64,000 nucleotides of DNA from Paenibacillus paeoniae (GCF_003388735.1 NZ_QUBQ01000001.1:2046001-2110000), one strand, 5' to 3'; shown: positions 33,824 through 42,947, counted from the stretch's first letter. The notes: generated by a model from the sequence alone, not told the origin. A program made the numbers and translations.

Positions 33824-34516
33824 TCAAAATAATGCGACGCCGAATGGACGCTTGATGGCAAAGCCTTCGGCATACGTCCAGCCTTTGCTTTGACCAAGCA
33901 AGGAATCTCTGGCCTCGACCCGCTCTACATAACGGTTTGTAAGCGGCGTAGCAACCGAATCCGCGCTATGCGACCGATCGAACTGGGAACGGTAGGCGCG
34001 CAGCGCTTCCTGCTTCACGTCGTATGTCGATGAGACATCCACAATCAGCGATACAGCCTCGACATCATTAATATAATAATAAATAAGCTGCTCCACCTGA
34101 ACAGGCGGCAGATGCGGCATATAATTGCGCAGCTTGGCATTAAAGACAGCTTCTTCAATGAGCTTGCTGCAAGCGATATGATCTGGATGACGGTCTACCC
34201 AATAAGGGGCAAACACGATACGCGGCTGCCAGCGTCTGATCTCGGCAACGATGACATCGATCTGTTCGCGGCTAGGCTGTAAGCCACGGTCAGGCAATTG
34301 CAGGTTCGTCCGTGCAGATAAACCAAGCACCGCAGAGGCAAAAGCGGCTTCTTGCCGCCTTAGCTCCACGGTGCCGTTAGAGGACATCTCTGCTTCGGTC
34401 AAATCGCAAATGCCAACTCGCTGTCCCGCCGCCGTATGCTTGGCAATCGTTCCGCCCATTCCAATCTCCGCGTCATCCGCGTGGGCTCCGAATACGAGAA
34501 TATCCAGCTTGTCCAT
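33824..34516 (-). CDS. bshB1: Bacillithiol biosynthesis deacetylase
   Basis: A 230-residue LmbE/PIG-L-family zinc deacetylase. The AHxDD zinc motif reads VFGAHADDAEIGMGG, and a later DRHPDH (WVDRHPDHIACS) supplies the third ligand. BshB1 removes the acetyl group from GlcNAc-malate to give GlcN-malate. The start codon overlaps the mgsA stop by 1 nt (TAATG). The final cysteine-adding step, bshC, is not in the window. Confidence 0.94.
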   Translation of the reverse strand: MDKLDILVFGAHADDAEIGMGGTIAKHTAAGQRVGICDLTEAEMSSNGTVELRRQEAAFASAVLGLSARTNLQLPDRGLQPSREQIDVIVAEIRRWQPRIVFAPYWVDRHPDHIACSKLIEEAVFNAKLRNYMPHLPPVQVEQLIYYYINDVEAVSLIVDVSSTYDVKQEALRAYRSQFDRSHSADSVATPLTNRYVERVEARDSLLGQSKGWTYAEGFAIKRPFGVALF

Positions 34517-34938
34517 TATTCGCTCGCTCCCGGCTTATATTTATGCACCAGCTCGCGCCAAGCAAAGTCGCCGCGCTCTACCGCCTTGACCAACACCTCT
34601 GCCGTCGCGATATTCGTCGCGACCGGAATGCCTTGCACATCGCACAGGCGAAGCAAAGCGATAATATCCGGCTCATGAGGCTGCGCCATTAGCGGATCAC
34701 GCAGGAAGACAATCAGATCCATCTCGTTCTGTGCTACCAGCGCGCCAATCTGCTGATCTCCTCCTAGCGGCCCCGACATGAAACGATGGATCGACAGGCT
34801 TGTCTGCTCCATAATGCGGGTACCGGTCGTTCCGGTAGAATAAAGATTGTGGGGCGTGAACACATGTTCATAGGCGATTACGAAATTTACAATCTCGTCC
34901 TTCTTGCGGTCATGCGCGATAAAAGCAATGTTCAGCAT
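34516..34938 (-). CDS. mgsA: Methylglyoxal synthase
   Basis: A 140-residue enzyme, usual length, that converts dihydroxyacetone phosphate to methylglyoxal and phosphate. Motifs: [38 protein letters not shown] and [14 protein letters not shown], which include the catalytic Asp residues. ATG 34938 with GAGAGGGG 6 nt upstream is chosen over the 5' extension to 35004, which runs into the dapB region and has no RBS. The dapB-mgsA-bshB1-bshA order is that of B. subtilis; bacillithiol also helps detoxify methylglyoxal. Confidence 0.95.
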   Translation of the reverse strand: MLNIAFIAHDRKKDEIVNFVIAYEHVFTPHNLYSTGTTGTRIMEQTSLSIHRFMSGPLGGDQQIGALVAQNEMDLIVFLRDPLMAQPHEPDIIALLRLCDVQGIPVATNIATAEVLVKAVERGDFAWRELVHKYKPGASE

Positions 34939-34978
34939 GCGATTCCCCTCTCCCGATGTCAAAATGGCGCCTTGTCGG

Positions 34979-35785
34979 CTAGTCCATAATATGTTCGAAT
35001 CCATAGATCAAACCGCTGTACGTCATAACCTTTTTCACGGCTACATTGACTCCCGGCATATAGCCGGCGCGGTCGTACGAATCATGTCTTATCTTAAGCG
35101 TTTGACCATAGCCGCCGAAAATAACTTCCTGCTGCGCAAATACGCCTGGAAGTCTGACGCTATGTATGCGGAACCCATTGTAATATCCGCCGCGTGCGCC
35201 TTCAATCGTCTCTTCTTCCTTCGGATTGCCTTGACGCAGCTCCTCGCGAACCTGCGAGATTAGCTCGGCCGTCTTGATAGATGTTCCCGAAGGCGCATCC
35301 AGCTTCTGATCGCCGTGATATTCGATGATTTCCACGTGGGGCAAATATTTGGAAGCTTCGGCAGCAAATTTCATCATCAGAATGGCACCAATCGAGAAGT
35401 TAGGCGCGATCAGCCCGCCGATTCCTTTCTCCTTGCACAGCCCGTCCAATTCTTCGATTTGCTCAGGCGTAAAGCCCGTTGTCCCGATCACTGGACGAAC
35501 ACCGTATTCAATAGCCGTTCTCGTATTGCCGTATGCGGCTTGCGGAACCGTAAAGTCGACGAGCACGTCTGCTTTGGCTCCGCTCAACGCTTCGTCCAAC
35601 GTCGCGCTTACTATAACGCCCGTATTGGAATGTCCGGCGAATATCCCTGCGTCGACCGGTCCGGAGGACGGATCAACAGCAGCTACCAGCTGCAGCGCCT
35701 CATCCTCCAGAACCATCTTGACTACCTCTCTGCCCATTCTTCCCCCAGCGCCTGTTACCGCGACTCTAATCCGTTCTACCGTCAT
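34979..35785 (-). CDS. dapB: 4-hydroxy-tetrahydrodipicolinate reductase
   Basis: About 268 residues. The NAD(P)H fold has [18 protein letters not shown]; the substrate site reads [19 protein letters not shown]. DapB acts in the diaminopimelate/lysine pathway, which also feeds dipicolinate in sporulation. The His-His pair usual in this motif (HH in E. coli) is HG here; the first His, the proposed acid/base, is kept. ATG 35785 has AAAGGTGAT upstream; a GTG at 35794 lies within that RBS. It heads the dapB-mgsA-bshB1 cluster. Confidence 0.95.
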   Translation of the reverse strand: MTVERIRVAVTGAGGRMGREVVKMVLEDEALQLVAAVDPSSGPVDAGIFAGHSNTGVIVSATLDEALSGAKADVLVDFTVPQAAYGNTRTAIEYGVRPVIGTTGFTPEQIEELDGLCKEKGIGGLIAPNFSIGAILMMKFAAEASKYLPHVEIIEYHGDQKLDAPSGTSIKTAELISQVREELRQGNPKEEETIEGARGGYYNGFRIHSVRLPGVFAQQEVIFGGYGQTLKIRHDSYDRAGYMPGVNVAVKKVMTYSGLIYGFEHIMD

Positions 35786-35801
35786 CCCTATCACCTTTTC
35801 C

Positions 35802-36335
35802 TTATCGTCTTCTCATCGTGGAACGAATGCGTTCCATTCTCCGTTTGCGGCTTATATCCGAAAACAATCTGCGTGCCGCCGAGTGGTTCGGATCGAGCCT
35901 CAGCGCCTCCCTGGCGCACTCGATCGCCTCATCCAGCCCTCCGTTAGTCATACAGACCATCGCCAGCGTATAATACGCATCGAAGCTAAGAGGGTCAAGC
36001 ATGACCGCATGCCGCAATAGCTCCGCCGATTCCTTCGTATCCGACTTCTCTCCGGCTATCAGCCCATTCGCTTCCGCCAGCAGAAGACGCGATTGTATGA
36101 CCTGAGAATGATAACGGTACTCCTCATTATCCGGCTCCAGCTTCTCAGCCACATCAGCATAAATTTTCGCTTTGGGCCATTTATCGCTGCGCGCGCAGGA
36201 TACGGCGCATTTATGATAATATCCGGCGTTATCCGGGTCGGCAGCTATCGCTTGCTCAAACCAATAGATCGCCTCTTCGAAATCGCTGTGAAAAATATAT
36301 TCATACGCCTTCCTGATGCAGGATTCCCCATCCAT
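35802..36335 (-). CDS. Tetratricopeptide-repeat protein
   Basis: A 177-residue soluble protein made almost wholly of TPR units: residues ~2-33, 36-69 and 105-160 (DAYYTLAMVCMTNGGLDEAI; NHSAARRLFSDI). The C-terminal tail is very basic (RKRRMERIRSTMRRR). It lies 17 bp before dapB and 53 bp after the MazG-type gene. The TPR content suggests protein binding; the partner is not evident. Confidence 0.8.
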   Translation of the reverse strand: MDGESCIRKAYEYIFHSDFEEAIYWFEQAIAADPDNAGYYHKCAVSCARSDKWPKAKIYADVAEKLEPDNEEYRYHSQVIQSRLLLAEANGLIAGEKSDTKESAELLRHAVMLDPLSFDAYYTLAMVCMTNGGLDEAIECAREALRLDPNHSAARRLFSDISRKRRMERIRSTMRRR

Positions 36336-36388
36336 CTGCCCATCCTCCTTGTACAGGGGTGATGGTACAGCATATGTAGGGGGCTTGC

Positions 36389-36724
36389 TTACAGTTCGTC
36401 GCTTTTCTTCGTCCAGCGATTTGCGTCACGCGTGTTGAACTTTTGCATGACCTTATCGTGCGCTTCTGTCAAATCGATGCCAAGCGAGTTGGCGAAGCAG
36501 GACAGCAGGAACAAGATATCTCCAAGTTCCATCTCGACGGTATTTTCCGCCTCGTCCGCCCTCTTCGGCTTTTCGCCGTAATAATGATTGATTTCGCGCG
36601 CCAGCTCGCCAACCTCTTCGGTCATTCTTGCCATAAGGGCAAGCGGGCTGAAATAGCCTTCCTTGAATTGCGAGATATACTCGTCCACCTCGCGCTGTAC
36701 TTCAGCTAATGACTTCTCTGACAT
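36389..36724 (-). CDS. MazG-type nucleotide pyrophosphohydrolase (YpjD-like)
   Basis: A 111-residue all-helical MazG/dUTPase-superfamily protein. The metal-binding motif is seen as MTEEVGELAREINH and later VEMELGDILFLLSCFANSLG (EExxE...ExxD). Such proteins hydrolyse (d)NTPs or modified nucleotides to monophosphate and pyrophosphate. Position directly upstream of dapB equals that of B. subtilis ypjD. The exact nucleotide is unknown. Confidence 0.9.
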   Translation of the reverse strand: MSEKSLAEVQREVDEYISQFKEGYFSPLALMARMTEEVGELAREINHYYGEKPKRADEAENTVEMELGDILFLLSCFANSLGIDLTEAHDKVMQKFNTRDANRWTKKSDEL

Positions 36725-36844
36725 CTTCGCGGCTTCCTTTCATATATAGCTACACGTTACTATGTTACCGTATAGGTCCGTCTGAAATCAATGTTTTTCG
36801 CATGCATCATTTCGCCATACTATAGATAAGCGATCTTATAGAAA

Positions 36845-37720
36845 GTGGGCCTGCTTGTGAAAAGAATTTGGAATCAGCTGCGCCTCATCCCCCCCATTCT
36901 GCTCGGAACCGCTATCTATGCTTTTGGCTTGCACTATTTCATCATCCCGAATCAGCTGATGGAAGGCGGCTTAACCGGCATCGCCGTGCTGTTGAATTAT
37001 GCAGTCGGTTGGAAGCTGTCGATCACAACACTGCTGCTTAACATCCCCCTGTTCCTGATCGGCTGGAGGGCACTCGGCAAATTCCAGATGCTCTATACCA
37101 TTATTGGAACTGGATCGTTGTCGATATTTCTCGCGCTTATTGAATACCTCATCCACTCCGGCTGGCTCGTCCCGTTCCAAAGTTCGAATGATTATATGCT
37201 CGCAGCGCTGTATGCCGGAGCTACACTTGGCACGGGTCTGGGTATTGTATTCCGGTATGGCGGCACAACAGGCGGCATCGATATCATTGCGAGGATTCTG
37301 ACCCGCTGGCGCAGCTTCAGCATGGGACAAGTTATATTGGCCTTTGATGCCATCATCATTGGCATCTCCATTCTCTATATCTCTTTAGAAAAAGTATTGT
37401 ATACGCTTGTCGTTGTGTTTATTGCCTCTAAGATGATCGATTTCTTGCAAGAAGGAGCCTATTCCGCCAAGGCGTTCTCCATCATAACGGATCATGGCGA
37501 GAAAATCGCGATGGCCATTACTCATGAGCTGGAACGCGGCGTAACCTTGATGCCTGCCAAAGGCGCTTTCTCCGGACAGAAAAAAGAGATCGTCTATTGC
37601 GTTGTGGAAAGGGCCGAAAATCGCCGCCTCAAAACCATCATTCGCAATATCGATCCCCGAGCATTCATCGTCATAAGTGACGTTCATGACGTGCTTGGCG
37701 AAGGTTTTAAAGAAGAATAA
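36845..37720 (+). CDS. YitT-family integral membrane protein (YpjC-like)
   Basis: About 291 residues. Five hydrophobic segments (about 12-35, 45-70, 78-100, 110-130, 150-175) form the YitT/DUF161 membrane part, with the glycine-rich GTGLGIVFRYGGTTGGIDI stretch. A C-terminal cytoplasmic DUF2179 domain (about 215-288: KIAMAITHELERGVTLMPA; EIVYCVV) follows. Function unknown. The start appears to be GTG at 36845, or 36857; neither has a good RBS. It is the only plus-strand gene between 16 and 64 kb and matches B. subtilis ypjC by position. Confidence 0.85.
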   Translation: MGLLVKRIWNQLRLIPPILLGTAIYAFGLHYFIIPNQLMEGGLTGIAVLLNYAVGWKLSITTLLLNIPLFLIGWRALGKFQMLYTIIGTGSLSIFLALIEYLIHSGWLVPFQSSNDYMLAALYAGATLGTGLGIVFRYGGTTGGIDIIARILTRWRSFSMGQVILAFDAIIIGISILYISLEKVLYTLVVVFIASKMIDFLQEGAYSAKAFSIITDHGEKIAMAITHELERGVTLMPAKGAFSGQKKEIVYCVVERAENRRLKTIIRNIDPRAFIVISDVHDVLGEGFKEE

Positions 37721-37758
37721 CGTTCAAGCTCTCTTCACTTGCCCGTCCGCAGGCATGA

Positions 37759-38622
37759 CTATAGCTTCTTCACGCCATACGGCCTTGCCTTATATTTGCG
37801 CCAGCCTGTCCAGGTCAGAACGGCTGAAATCAACGTGCCAAGCATCAGTGTCCACTTCAGCGGCTGGCCAGACCCTGGCACCGCTACGGCTGGAACAGCC
37901 GATGTCTGCTTATCCTCCAGAAATACCCCGTTAACCGCCATACGAATCGCTTCCAGTGACTGGTCGACCTCCGTCTTCGCCACGGTTGATTGCTTTTCGT
38001 CAAGCAATCGGCCCGCGTAAGCGATTCGCTCCATTAATTCCTTCATCCGGATCGAATCGCCTGCGAACATCGCTGCCGTCTCAATTCTGGCCGCATGCTC
38101 CCTTAATCCTTGCATCGTAGCCCGAGCAGCCGCTACGGGATCACCGGCTTGTCTCTTCCAAGCCAGTTTGATGGCGTTCACATCATGGTTCAACAGTACT
38201 TTGTATTGATGCCATAAAGCTCCCTTGCCATTGATAAGCGCATCTGCGCCGATGCGCAATCGAACCGTATGCTCCAGCCACAGCGAATGCTTCACGCCGC
38301 TTGTCAACGCCCGTTCAATCGCAGCCGCATCATTTTCCATAGCTGACCAGCCATCTTCATTTCCGTAACTGCGAAGCATCTCATTGCCTAGCAGCTTATG
38401 GATTTTTTGCAATTCGGCAAATGCGGCCTGACGATTATTGGTATAGGCTGCCGTATATAAAGCTGTCGCCGTCTCATCCATTCGTTCCAGCTGATGATAT
38501 GGACCTGACGAGAACAGGAATGCGTAGCTTCCTTCAGGACTCGCGCCGCCCCATGCCACTCCTGCCGTACCCATCGCCATCGCTAGACAGACGATAAACG
38601 GAATGATCATACGCGATTTCAT
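37759..38622 (-). CDS. ypjB: Sporulation protein YpjB
   Basis: About 287 residues. A signal peptide (about 1-25, AMGTAGVAWG end) is followed by a long helical exported region (about 40-240) and a C-terminal membrane segment (about 255-275, LMLGTLISAVLTWTGWR) with a short basic tail. This is the layout of YpjB, a protein of unknown mechanism linked to sporulation in Bacillus. ATG 38622 follows a GGGGGG RBS. That RBS lies in one arm of a 17-bp hairpin. Confidence 0.85.
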   Translation of the reverse strand: MKSRMIIPFIVCLAMAMGTAGVAWGGASPEGSYAFLFSSGPYHQLERMDETATALYTAAYTNNRQAAFAELQKIHKLLGNEMLRSYGNEDGWSAMENDAAAIERALTSGVKHSLWLEHTVRLRIGADALINGKGALWHQYKVLLNHDVNAIKLAWKRQAGDPVAAARATMQGLREHAARIETAAMFAGDSIRMKELMERIAYAGRLLDEKQSTVAKTEVDQSLEAIRMAVNGVFLEDKQTSAVPAVAVPGSGQPLKWTLMLGTLISAVLTWTGWRKYKARPYGVKKL

Positions 38623-38660
38623 GGACATCCCCCCATAGACCAATCTATGAGGGGATGTCC
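38623..38660 (-). promoter_or_regulatory. Long hairpin enclosing the ypjB ribosome binding site
   Basis: Arms 38623-38639 and 38644-38660 are complementary at 16 of 17 positions (CCAA loop on the plus strand). On the minus strand the 3' arm contains the GGGGGG Shine-Dalgarno and ends directly at the ypjB ATG. It starts only 4 nt after the ypjA stop codon. No T run follows, so it is not a simple terminator. Confidence 0.75.
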
Positions 38661-38664
38661 ACTG

Positions 38665-39297
38665 TTATTCGTCTTTTCTAAAGCGCAATGCAAGCCATGC
38701 AGTCAGGAAGCTCGCAATCGACAATGCGAACGTGAAGGTGCGTACAGCATCCAGATCATCTTCAAGCTCGGCCGGAAGCCATGGATTAATGCCATACGTA
38801 TAATCAATCGTATCATTAAGCAGCAGCCAGCCAAGGCCGATGGCAAGCGCCCCAGTCCTTGCTTTCATAAACCTGAAATACAGCAACGCCTCAGCAGCCA
38901 TGCCCAAATGTGAAGCGATTAGCATGTAATGCTGCCAGTTCAGCACATCGCCTTGTGCCGCACCAGCGACAATCATAGCAACTGCCCATATGCCGTATTT
39001 GACCGAGCAGACGACAGCTAGTGCTTCGATAAGAACTCGCAAGCCATTTCCCAGTCTGGATAATTTCCGCGGCGGAAACATCAAGAATAACAGAGATAGA
39101 GTAAAAAAAAGGCTCGCCGTCGGCGAATCCGGTACAAAAGGCAGCATCCATGCAGGCTTGTTCTCTATCGTCCAGATCAGCTGGTTTTCATACCACATAT
39201 AGCCATATATCGTGCCGACGAAATTAACGATGAATAAAAGCCAAAGCACATTGCGGTTCAGCAGGAAGCTTCGGCTCCAGAACAAACTCAGGTTCAT
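38665..39297 (-). CDS. ypjA: DUF1405 membrane protein YpjA
   Basis: About 210 residues with roughly six hydrophobic segments and the aromatic-rich N-terminus typical of DUF1405 (LLNRNVLWLLFIVNFVGTIY; YGYMWYENQL). Function is unknown. The order qcrC-ypjA-ypjB is that of B. subtilis. ATGs at 39303 and 39297 are both possible; AAAGGA is 8 nt from 39297 but only about 3 nt from 39303, so I choose 39297. Confidence 0.88.
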   Translation of the reverse strand: MNLSLFWSRSFLLNRNVLWLLFIVNFVGTIYGYMWYENQLIWTIENKPAWMLPFVPDSPTASLFFTLSLLFLMFPPRKLSRLGNGLRVLIEALAVVCSVKYGIWAVAMIVAGAAQGDVLNWQHYMLIASHLGMAAEALLYFRFMKARTGALAIGLGWLLLNDTIDYTYGINPWLPAELEDDLDAVRTFTFALSIASFLTAWLALRFRKDE

Positions 39298-39312
39298 GAT
39301 CATGTTCCTTTC

Positions 39313-39348
39313 CAAAAAAAACCTGACCGAATAATTCGATCAGGTTTC
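39313..39348 (-). terminator. Intrinsic terminator after qcrABC
   Basis: AAACCTGATCGAAT pairs with ATTCGGTCAGGTTT on the minus strand, followed by eight T. It separates qcrC from ypjA. Confidence 0.92.
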
Positions 39349-39363
39349 TCTTCAATGGTTTAA

Positions 39364-40221
39364 CTACTCTTGTGTTTGCTTAGTCAGCCAGACAGCCAAC
39401 TGACCAATCTCTTCTGTAGAAAGCTTCGTACCGTATTCAGGCATTGCGCCACGACCGTTCGTGATCGTTTCCACGATCTCTTCCTTCGACAGATGATTGC
39501 CTACGCCAAGCAATGCAGGTCCATTGGCGCCGGACAAGTCATTCGCATGACAGCCCATGCATTGAGATTGAACGATCGACATTACCGGATCTTCAGGCTC
39601 GATGATAGCTGCTACAGGCGCTTTCTTCAACGGGTTAGGACGAGGCAGACCTCTCTCATGAGCCAGTCTCGCTTCTTCCGCGCGAACGTGGTGCTCAGGA
39701 GTTTGTCCATTCTTCTCCAGCATATGCTGGTAGTGATCCCATGATACAACCGTCAAGTATACGCAAGCCGCCAGTGATAGAATCATTAGCGACGAGGCGA
39801 TTGGACGACGGTAGAAGCGACGCTCTTTGCCAGTATCCAGGAATGGAGCAAGCAGCAAGCCGCCGAACAAGATGCCCGGAATGCCGAGCGTGCCAAGCAG
39901 GATATAACCCTGAGACACATATGGGTATTTCAAAAATTGATACAGGAACAAGAAGTACCAGTCTGGCATCGGAATAAACGATGCATTCGTTGGATCAGCC
40001 GGATAGCCCAGTGGAGCAGGCTCAGCGATAACCCATACCAGGAAACCAACTAGTACGACACAGCCAACCATCCATTCCTTCAGAAGGAAGTTAGGGATGA
40101 AGGCTTCGGATTTGCCCGGATATGACGTATAGTCTGGCGGTGTCTGGAACCCGCCCGCTTTCTTAACGCGCGAGTCGCCTACATAGACGACCTTCTCGTT
40201 CGATTTATGACCATGAGCCAT
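39364..40221 (-). CDS. qcrC: Menaquinol:cytochrome c reductase, cytochrome b/c subunit
   Basis: A 285-residue membrane protein. The N-terminal half corresponds to subunit IV of the b6f type (membrane segments about 50-70, 105-130, 140-160; PDWYFLFLYQFLKYP). The C-terminal half is a cytochrome c domain with the haem motif CMGCH and axial Met in MPEYG. This fusion is characteristic of Bacillus-type bc complexes. It passes electrons from menaquinol to cytochrome c outside the membrane. It is the third gene of qcrABC and ends at a strong terminator. Confidence 0.96.
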   Translation of the reverse strand: MAHGHKSNEKVVYVGDSRVKKAGGFQTPPDYTSYPGKSEAFIPNFLLKEWMVGCVVLVGFLVWVIAEPAPLGYPADPTNASFIPMPDWYFLFLYQFLKYPYVSQGYILLGTLGIPGILFGGLLLAPFLDTGKERRFYRRPIASSLMILSLAACVYLTVVSWDHYQHMLEKNGQTPEHHVRAEEARLAHERGLPRPNPLKKAPVAAIIEPEDPVMSIVQSQCMGCHANDLSGANGPALLGVGNHLSKEEIVETITNGRGAMPEYGTKLSTEEIGQLAVWLTKQTQE

Positions 40222-40239
40222 AAGTAGCCCTCCCTTCGC

Positions 40240-40911
40240 TTAAAGTGGTCCCGAAATGCCTTGTTTCCGAATCATCAGGAAGTGCGCTGCCAACATGGCG
40301 ATCAAAGCGCCTGGCAAGAAGAATACGTGAATCGCGAAGAAGCGAGTCAGTGTCTGCGCCCCTACGATGTCGCCGCCATACAGGAAGTCAGCGATGTAGG
40401 ATCCAATAACAGGAACGGAAGCCGCGATTTCTACACCTACTTTAGTTGCGTAGTAAGCTTTGTTGTCCCATGGAAGCAGGTAACCTGTAAATCCAAGGCC
40501 AAGCATGATGAAGAAAATCAGCATTCCGACTACCCAGTTCATCTCACGCGGAGCCTTGTAGGAGCCGGTGAAAAATACGCGAAGAGTATGTAGGAACATC
40601 ATTACAATTACCAAGCTCGCACCGAAATGGTGCATGCCGCGAACGATCTGACCGAATGCGACTTGATGCTGCAGATAGTCAACGCTCGCGTAAGCGTTAA
40701 TAATATCCGGCACGTAGTACAAGGTCAGGAACATTCCCGACAAAATCTGGATAATCGTAATAAAAAACGTCAAGCCACCGAAGCAATAGACAAATGCAGA
40801 GAAATGATGCGCCGGGTTAACGTGTTCAGGCACTTCATGGTCTGCTACATCTCTCCAAAGCGGCGTAATGTCAAGACGTTCATCGATCCAGTTGTATACA
40901 TTTTTAAACAT
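40240..40911 (-). CDS. qcrB: Menaquinol:cytochrome c reductase, cytochrome b subunit
   Basis: A 223-residue cytochrome b6-type protein with four membrane helices and the haem-ligand histidines (MHHFGASLVIVMMFLHTLR and AIHVFFLPGALIAMLAAHFL). The PREMNWVVG and GYLLPWDNKAYYA segments line the quinol site. With QcrA and QcrC it forms the bc-type complex that pumps protons from menaquinol oxidation. It lies 17 bp after qcrA. Confidence 0.97.
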   Translation of the reverse strand: MFKNVYNWIDERLDITPLWRDVADHEVPEHVNPAHHFSAFVYCFGGLTFFITIIQILSGMFLTLYYVPDIINAYASVDYLQHQVAFGQIVRGMHHFGASLVIVMMFLHTLRVFFTGSYKAPREMNWVVGMLIFFIMLGLGFTGYLLPWDNKAYYATKVGVEIAASVPVIGSYIADFLYGGDIVGAQTLTRFFAIHVFFLPGALIAMLAAHFLMIRKQGISGPL

Positions 40912-40928
40912 CTGCAGTACGCCCTCCT

Positions 40929-41459
40929 TTAGCTTCTTGTGTTCTTAACGAGCGGCCCCAAGTATACGATGCCGTTGTCTACGACGACTTCATATTCGTC
41001 GAGCGGTGAATTGGCTACTGCCAAGTTCTTGCCGTCTTTGGAATATCTCGCGTCATGGCACGGACAGTCATATTCGTTATGACCTTTCGTGTTCCAGAAA
41101 ATCGTGCATCCCAAATGCTTGCAGACCGGAGACAGGGCAAATACTTTGCCGTCATTGCCTCTCGAGATCCAAGCTACGAGTTCAGGCTCGCTTTCATACC
41201 AACCGTCAATCTGATGAATCTTAAACTTGAATTCTTGCGGTTCCGCTGTAACTCTGCTCTCTTCAACTACCTTGACCAGATTGCCTTCGCCCTTCTTCGT
41301 TAGAAGTGGATCAACTGCAAACCTAACCATCGGCAATACCGCGCCGCCCATCATGAAGGCCGTTGTGCCGCCAAGCGTATATGACAAAAATTGACGCCGG
41401 GACATTTCTTTGCGCTGAACCGGACGATGCGCCGTCTCGTGTTGTTCATGATTACTCAT
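40929..41459 (-). CDS. qcrA: Menaquinol:cytochrome c reductase, Rieske iron-sulfur subunit
   Basis: About 176 residues. An N-terminal twin-Arg-like motif and membrane anchor (SRRQFLSYTLGGTTAFMMGG) precede a Rieske domain with the cluster motifs CKHLGCT and CPCHDARY. The anchor should be exported by Tat with the folded cluster. The start 41459 (MSNHEQHE) fits known QcrA length; the open frame extends 51 codons further without an RBS. A sigma-A-like promoter lies about 85-110 bp upstream. Confidence 0.94.
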   Translation of the reverse strand: MSNHEQHETAHRPVQRKEMSRRQFLSYTLGGTTAFMMGGAVLPMVRFAVDPLLTKKGEGNLVKVVEESRVTAEPQEFKFKIHQIDGWYESEPELVAWISRGNDGKVFALSPVCKHLGCTIFWNTKGHNEYDCPCHDARYSKDGKNLAVANSPLDEYEVVVDNGIVYLGPLVKNTRS

Positions 41460-41540
41460 CTTCTGTTCTAACCCCCTTTGCCAACCATATCTCGCGTCTT
41501 GCCGCACGGCAAAAACACATGACGAACTAGGACATAACTT

Positions 41541-41569
41541 ATAATAGCCTAGGTGTTTGGGAGCGTCAA
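41541..41569 (-). promoter_or_regulatory. qcrABC promoter
   Basis: Minus strand TTGACG (41564-41569), 17-bp spacer, TATTAT (41541-41546). The predicted transcript has a leader of about 75 nt, which includes a short TTGCCG-CGGCAA hairpin near 41500. Confidence 0.7.
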
Positions 41570-41699
41570 GAATATGGCCCGATATTTGCGTCATTATGGA
41601 AATGCCGTTCAATAATTTGTTATCATTTTGTCACATTTGACCTGCTCTGGCATTTGTTTTCCCCATAAATCGATCTAATTATACGAAGGATATCCATAT

Positions 41700-42122
41700 T
41701 TAAGGAGAAATGGAGCTCCAGAGTTCTCTAATTTGTGACGACACCTCGCTCTGTGAAGGAAGCCCTCCGTCTGATTCCGGCTGCAGGATCAGATCGGCAT
41801 TCCTCACCGTCAGCCCCGCTGCAGAAAACGCCGTCATCACAATCACATACTTAAACCCCGATTGCTTCAATCTGCCGCACCATTCGCCCAGCATGGCTTG
41901 AAACGCTTCATTCTCAGCTATGTAGTGGCATGCCGGATAAGTTACGACTCTGCCCTTGAACGGAATCTCTACCAGGTCCATCAAATCTCGCAGCCCCTCA
42001 AGCCGGGCTGTCGTTTCATAAGGCGACTCTCCGCCATCAAGCCCTGTAACGGGAAGCAAGCATGTGTCCAGATAGGGCTTTAGCTCGTCCCATTGTTCTT
42101 CTGTAATGTCGCTGAATTTCAT
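41700..42122 (-). CDS. DUF2487 family protein (YpiF-like)
   Basis: A 140-residue soluble protein. It matches B. subtilis YpiF by position directly upstream of qcrABC and by the MKFSDITEEQWDELKPYLDT N-terminus. No catalytic motif is evident. It may serve cytochrome bc assembly, but this rests on synteny only. It is transcribed towards qcrA, 240 bp away with the qcr promoter between. Confidence 0.8.
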   Translation of the reverse strand: MKFSDITEEQWDELKPYLDTCLLPVTGLDGGESPYETTARLEGLRDLMDLVEIPFKGRVVTYPACHYIAENEAFQAMLGEWCGRLKQSGFKYVIVMTAFSAAGLTVRNADLILQPESDGGLPSQSEVSSQIRELWSSISP

Positions 42123-42234
42123 CCGTTCTCCTCATTTCCCCGTTGTCTCTGCTCTTGCCTTTCCATTCTACAAAAGAAAGCCTCCGTGCGCTAGGGCAGG
42201 CATAACGCCGTCCAGGCAGGGAAGCTTCTTATCG

Positions 42235-42417
42235 TTAATGCTTCAGTTCATTGAGTTGCTTGACGAGTCGGTAGAACGTATCCTCGTCCCCGGACGCAAG
42301 TGCCTTGTCTATTGCGCTATTCAGCTTTTCAGTCTGGAATTTCAGCACAGCTTCGTCAAGTACAAGTTCAGCGACCAATCCCAACATCGCTTCATACGTT
42401 TCTTTCATTTTGTCCAT
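42235..42417 (-). CDS. Small IDEAL-domain protein
   Basis: A 60-residue protein that is mostly an IDEAL domain: VLDEAVLKFQTEKLNSAIDK followed by GDEDTFYRLVKQL. IDEAL domains are small helical modules found at the end of YpiB-type proteins in Bacillus. Here the domain stands alone. ATG 42417 has GGAGGTGT 6 nt upstream. It lies 23 bp after the carbonic-anhydrase-like gene. In B. subtilis the longer ypiB lies in the same area, so this may be a reduced form. Confidence 0.85.
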   Translation of the reverse strand: MDKMKETYEAMLGLVAELVLDEAVLKFQTEKLNSAIDKALASGDEDTFYRLVKQLNELKH

Positions 42418-42440
42418 AGGATACACCTCCACATCGGCGC

Positions 42441-42947
42441 TTACGAGATCCTATATTCGATTCCTTTCGTCACGTAGCTCTCCATCGTCCTTCTCATGCG
42501 CTGCAAATCATCCTCTGTCAACTCTCTTATGACTCTGGCGGGCGTTCCGATAGAAAGCGTATAGGATGGTATTTTTTTATTCTCTGTCACAATCGAACCG
42601 GCCCCTATTAAAGCATATTCACCAATGTCTGCGCCGTTAAGTACGATTGCCCCCATTCCAATTAATGTACCTCTGCCTATCGTGCAGCCGTGAATAATGG
42701 CACTATGGCCGATCGATACTTCGTCGGCCAGCAGAAGCGGCTGATCCGAATTCACATGACCTACGACCCCGTCCTGTATATTGCAGCTATGTCCGATTTT
42801 GATAGGAGCCAAATCACCGCGCAATACAGCATTAAACCACACGGTGCTTTTTTCGCCAATCGTCACGTCGCCGATCAGCTTTGCCCCTTCTGCAATGTAG
42901 CAGCTGTCGTGAACAGCGGGGATTACTTTGTTATATGGCAGCAACAT
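42441..42947 (-). CDS. Gamma-carbonic-anhydrase-family protein
   Basis: A 168-residue left-handed parallel beta-helix protein with hexapeptide repeats (IAEGAKLIGDVTIGEKSTVW; IGRGTLIGMGAIVLNGADIG). The three zinc histidines of the family are seen in the GHSCNIQD...HVNSD and SIGHSAIIHGC segments. Members act as trimers; activity as carbonic anhydrase is proven for only some. It lies in a run of minus-strand genes with short gaps before the IDEAL-domain gene. Confidence 0.9.
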   Translation of the reverse strand: MLLPYNKVIPAVHDSCYIAEGAKLIGDVTIGEKSTVWFNAVLRGDLAPIKIGHSCNIQDGVVGHVNSDQPLLLADEVSIGHSAIIHGCTIGRGTLIGMGAIVLNGADIGEYALIGAGSIVTENKKIPSYTLSIGTPARVIRELTEDDLQRMRRTMESYVTKGIEYRIS

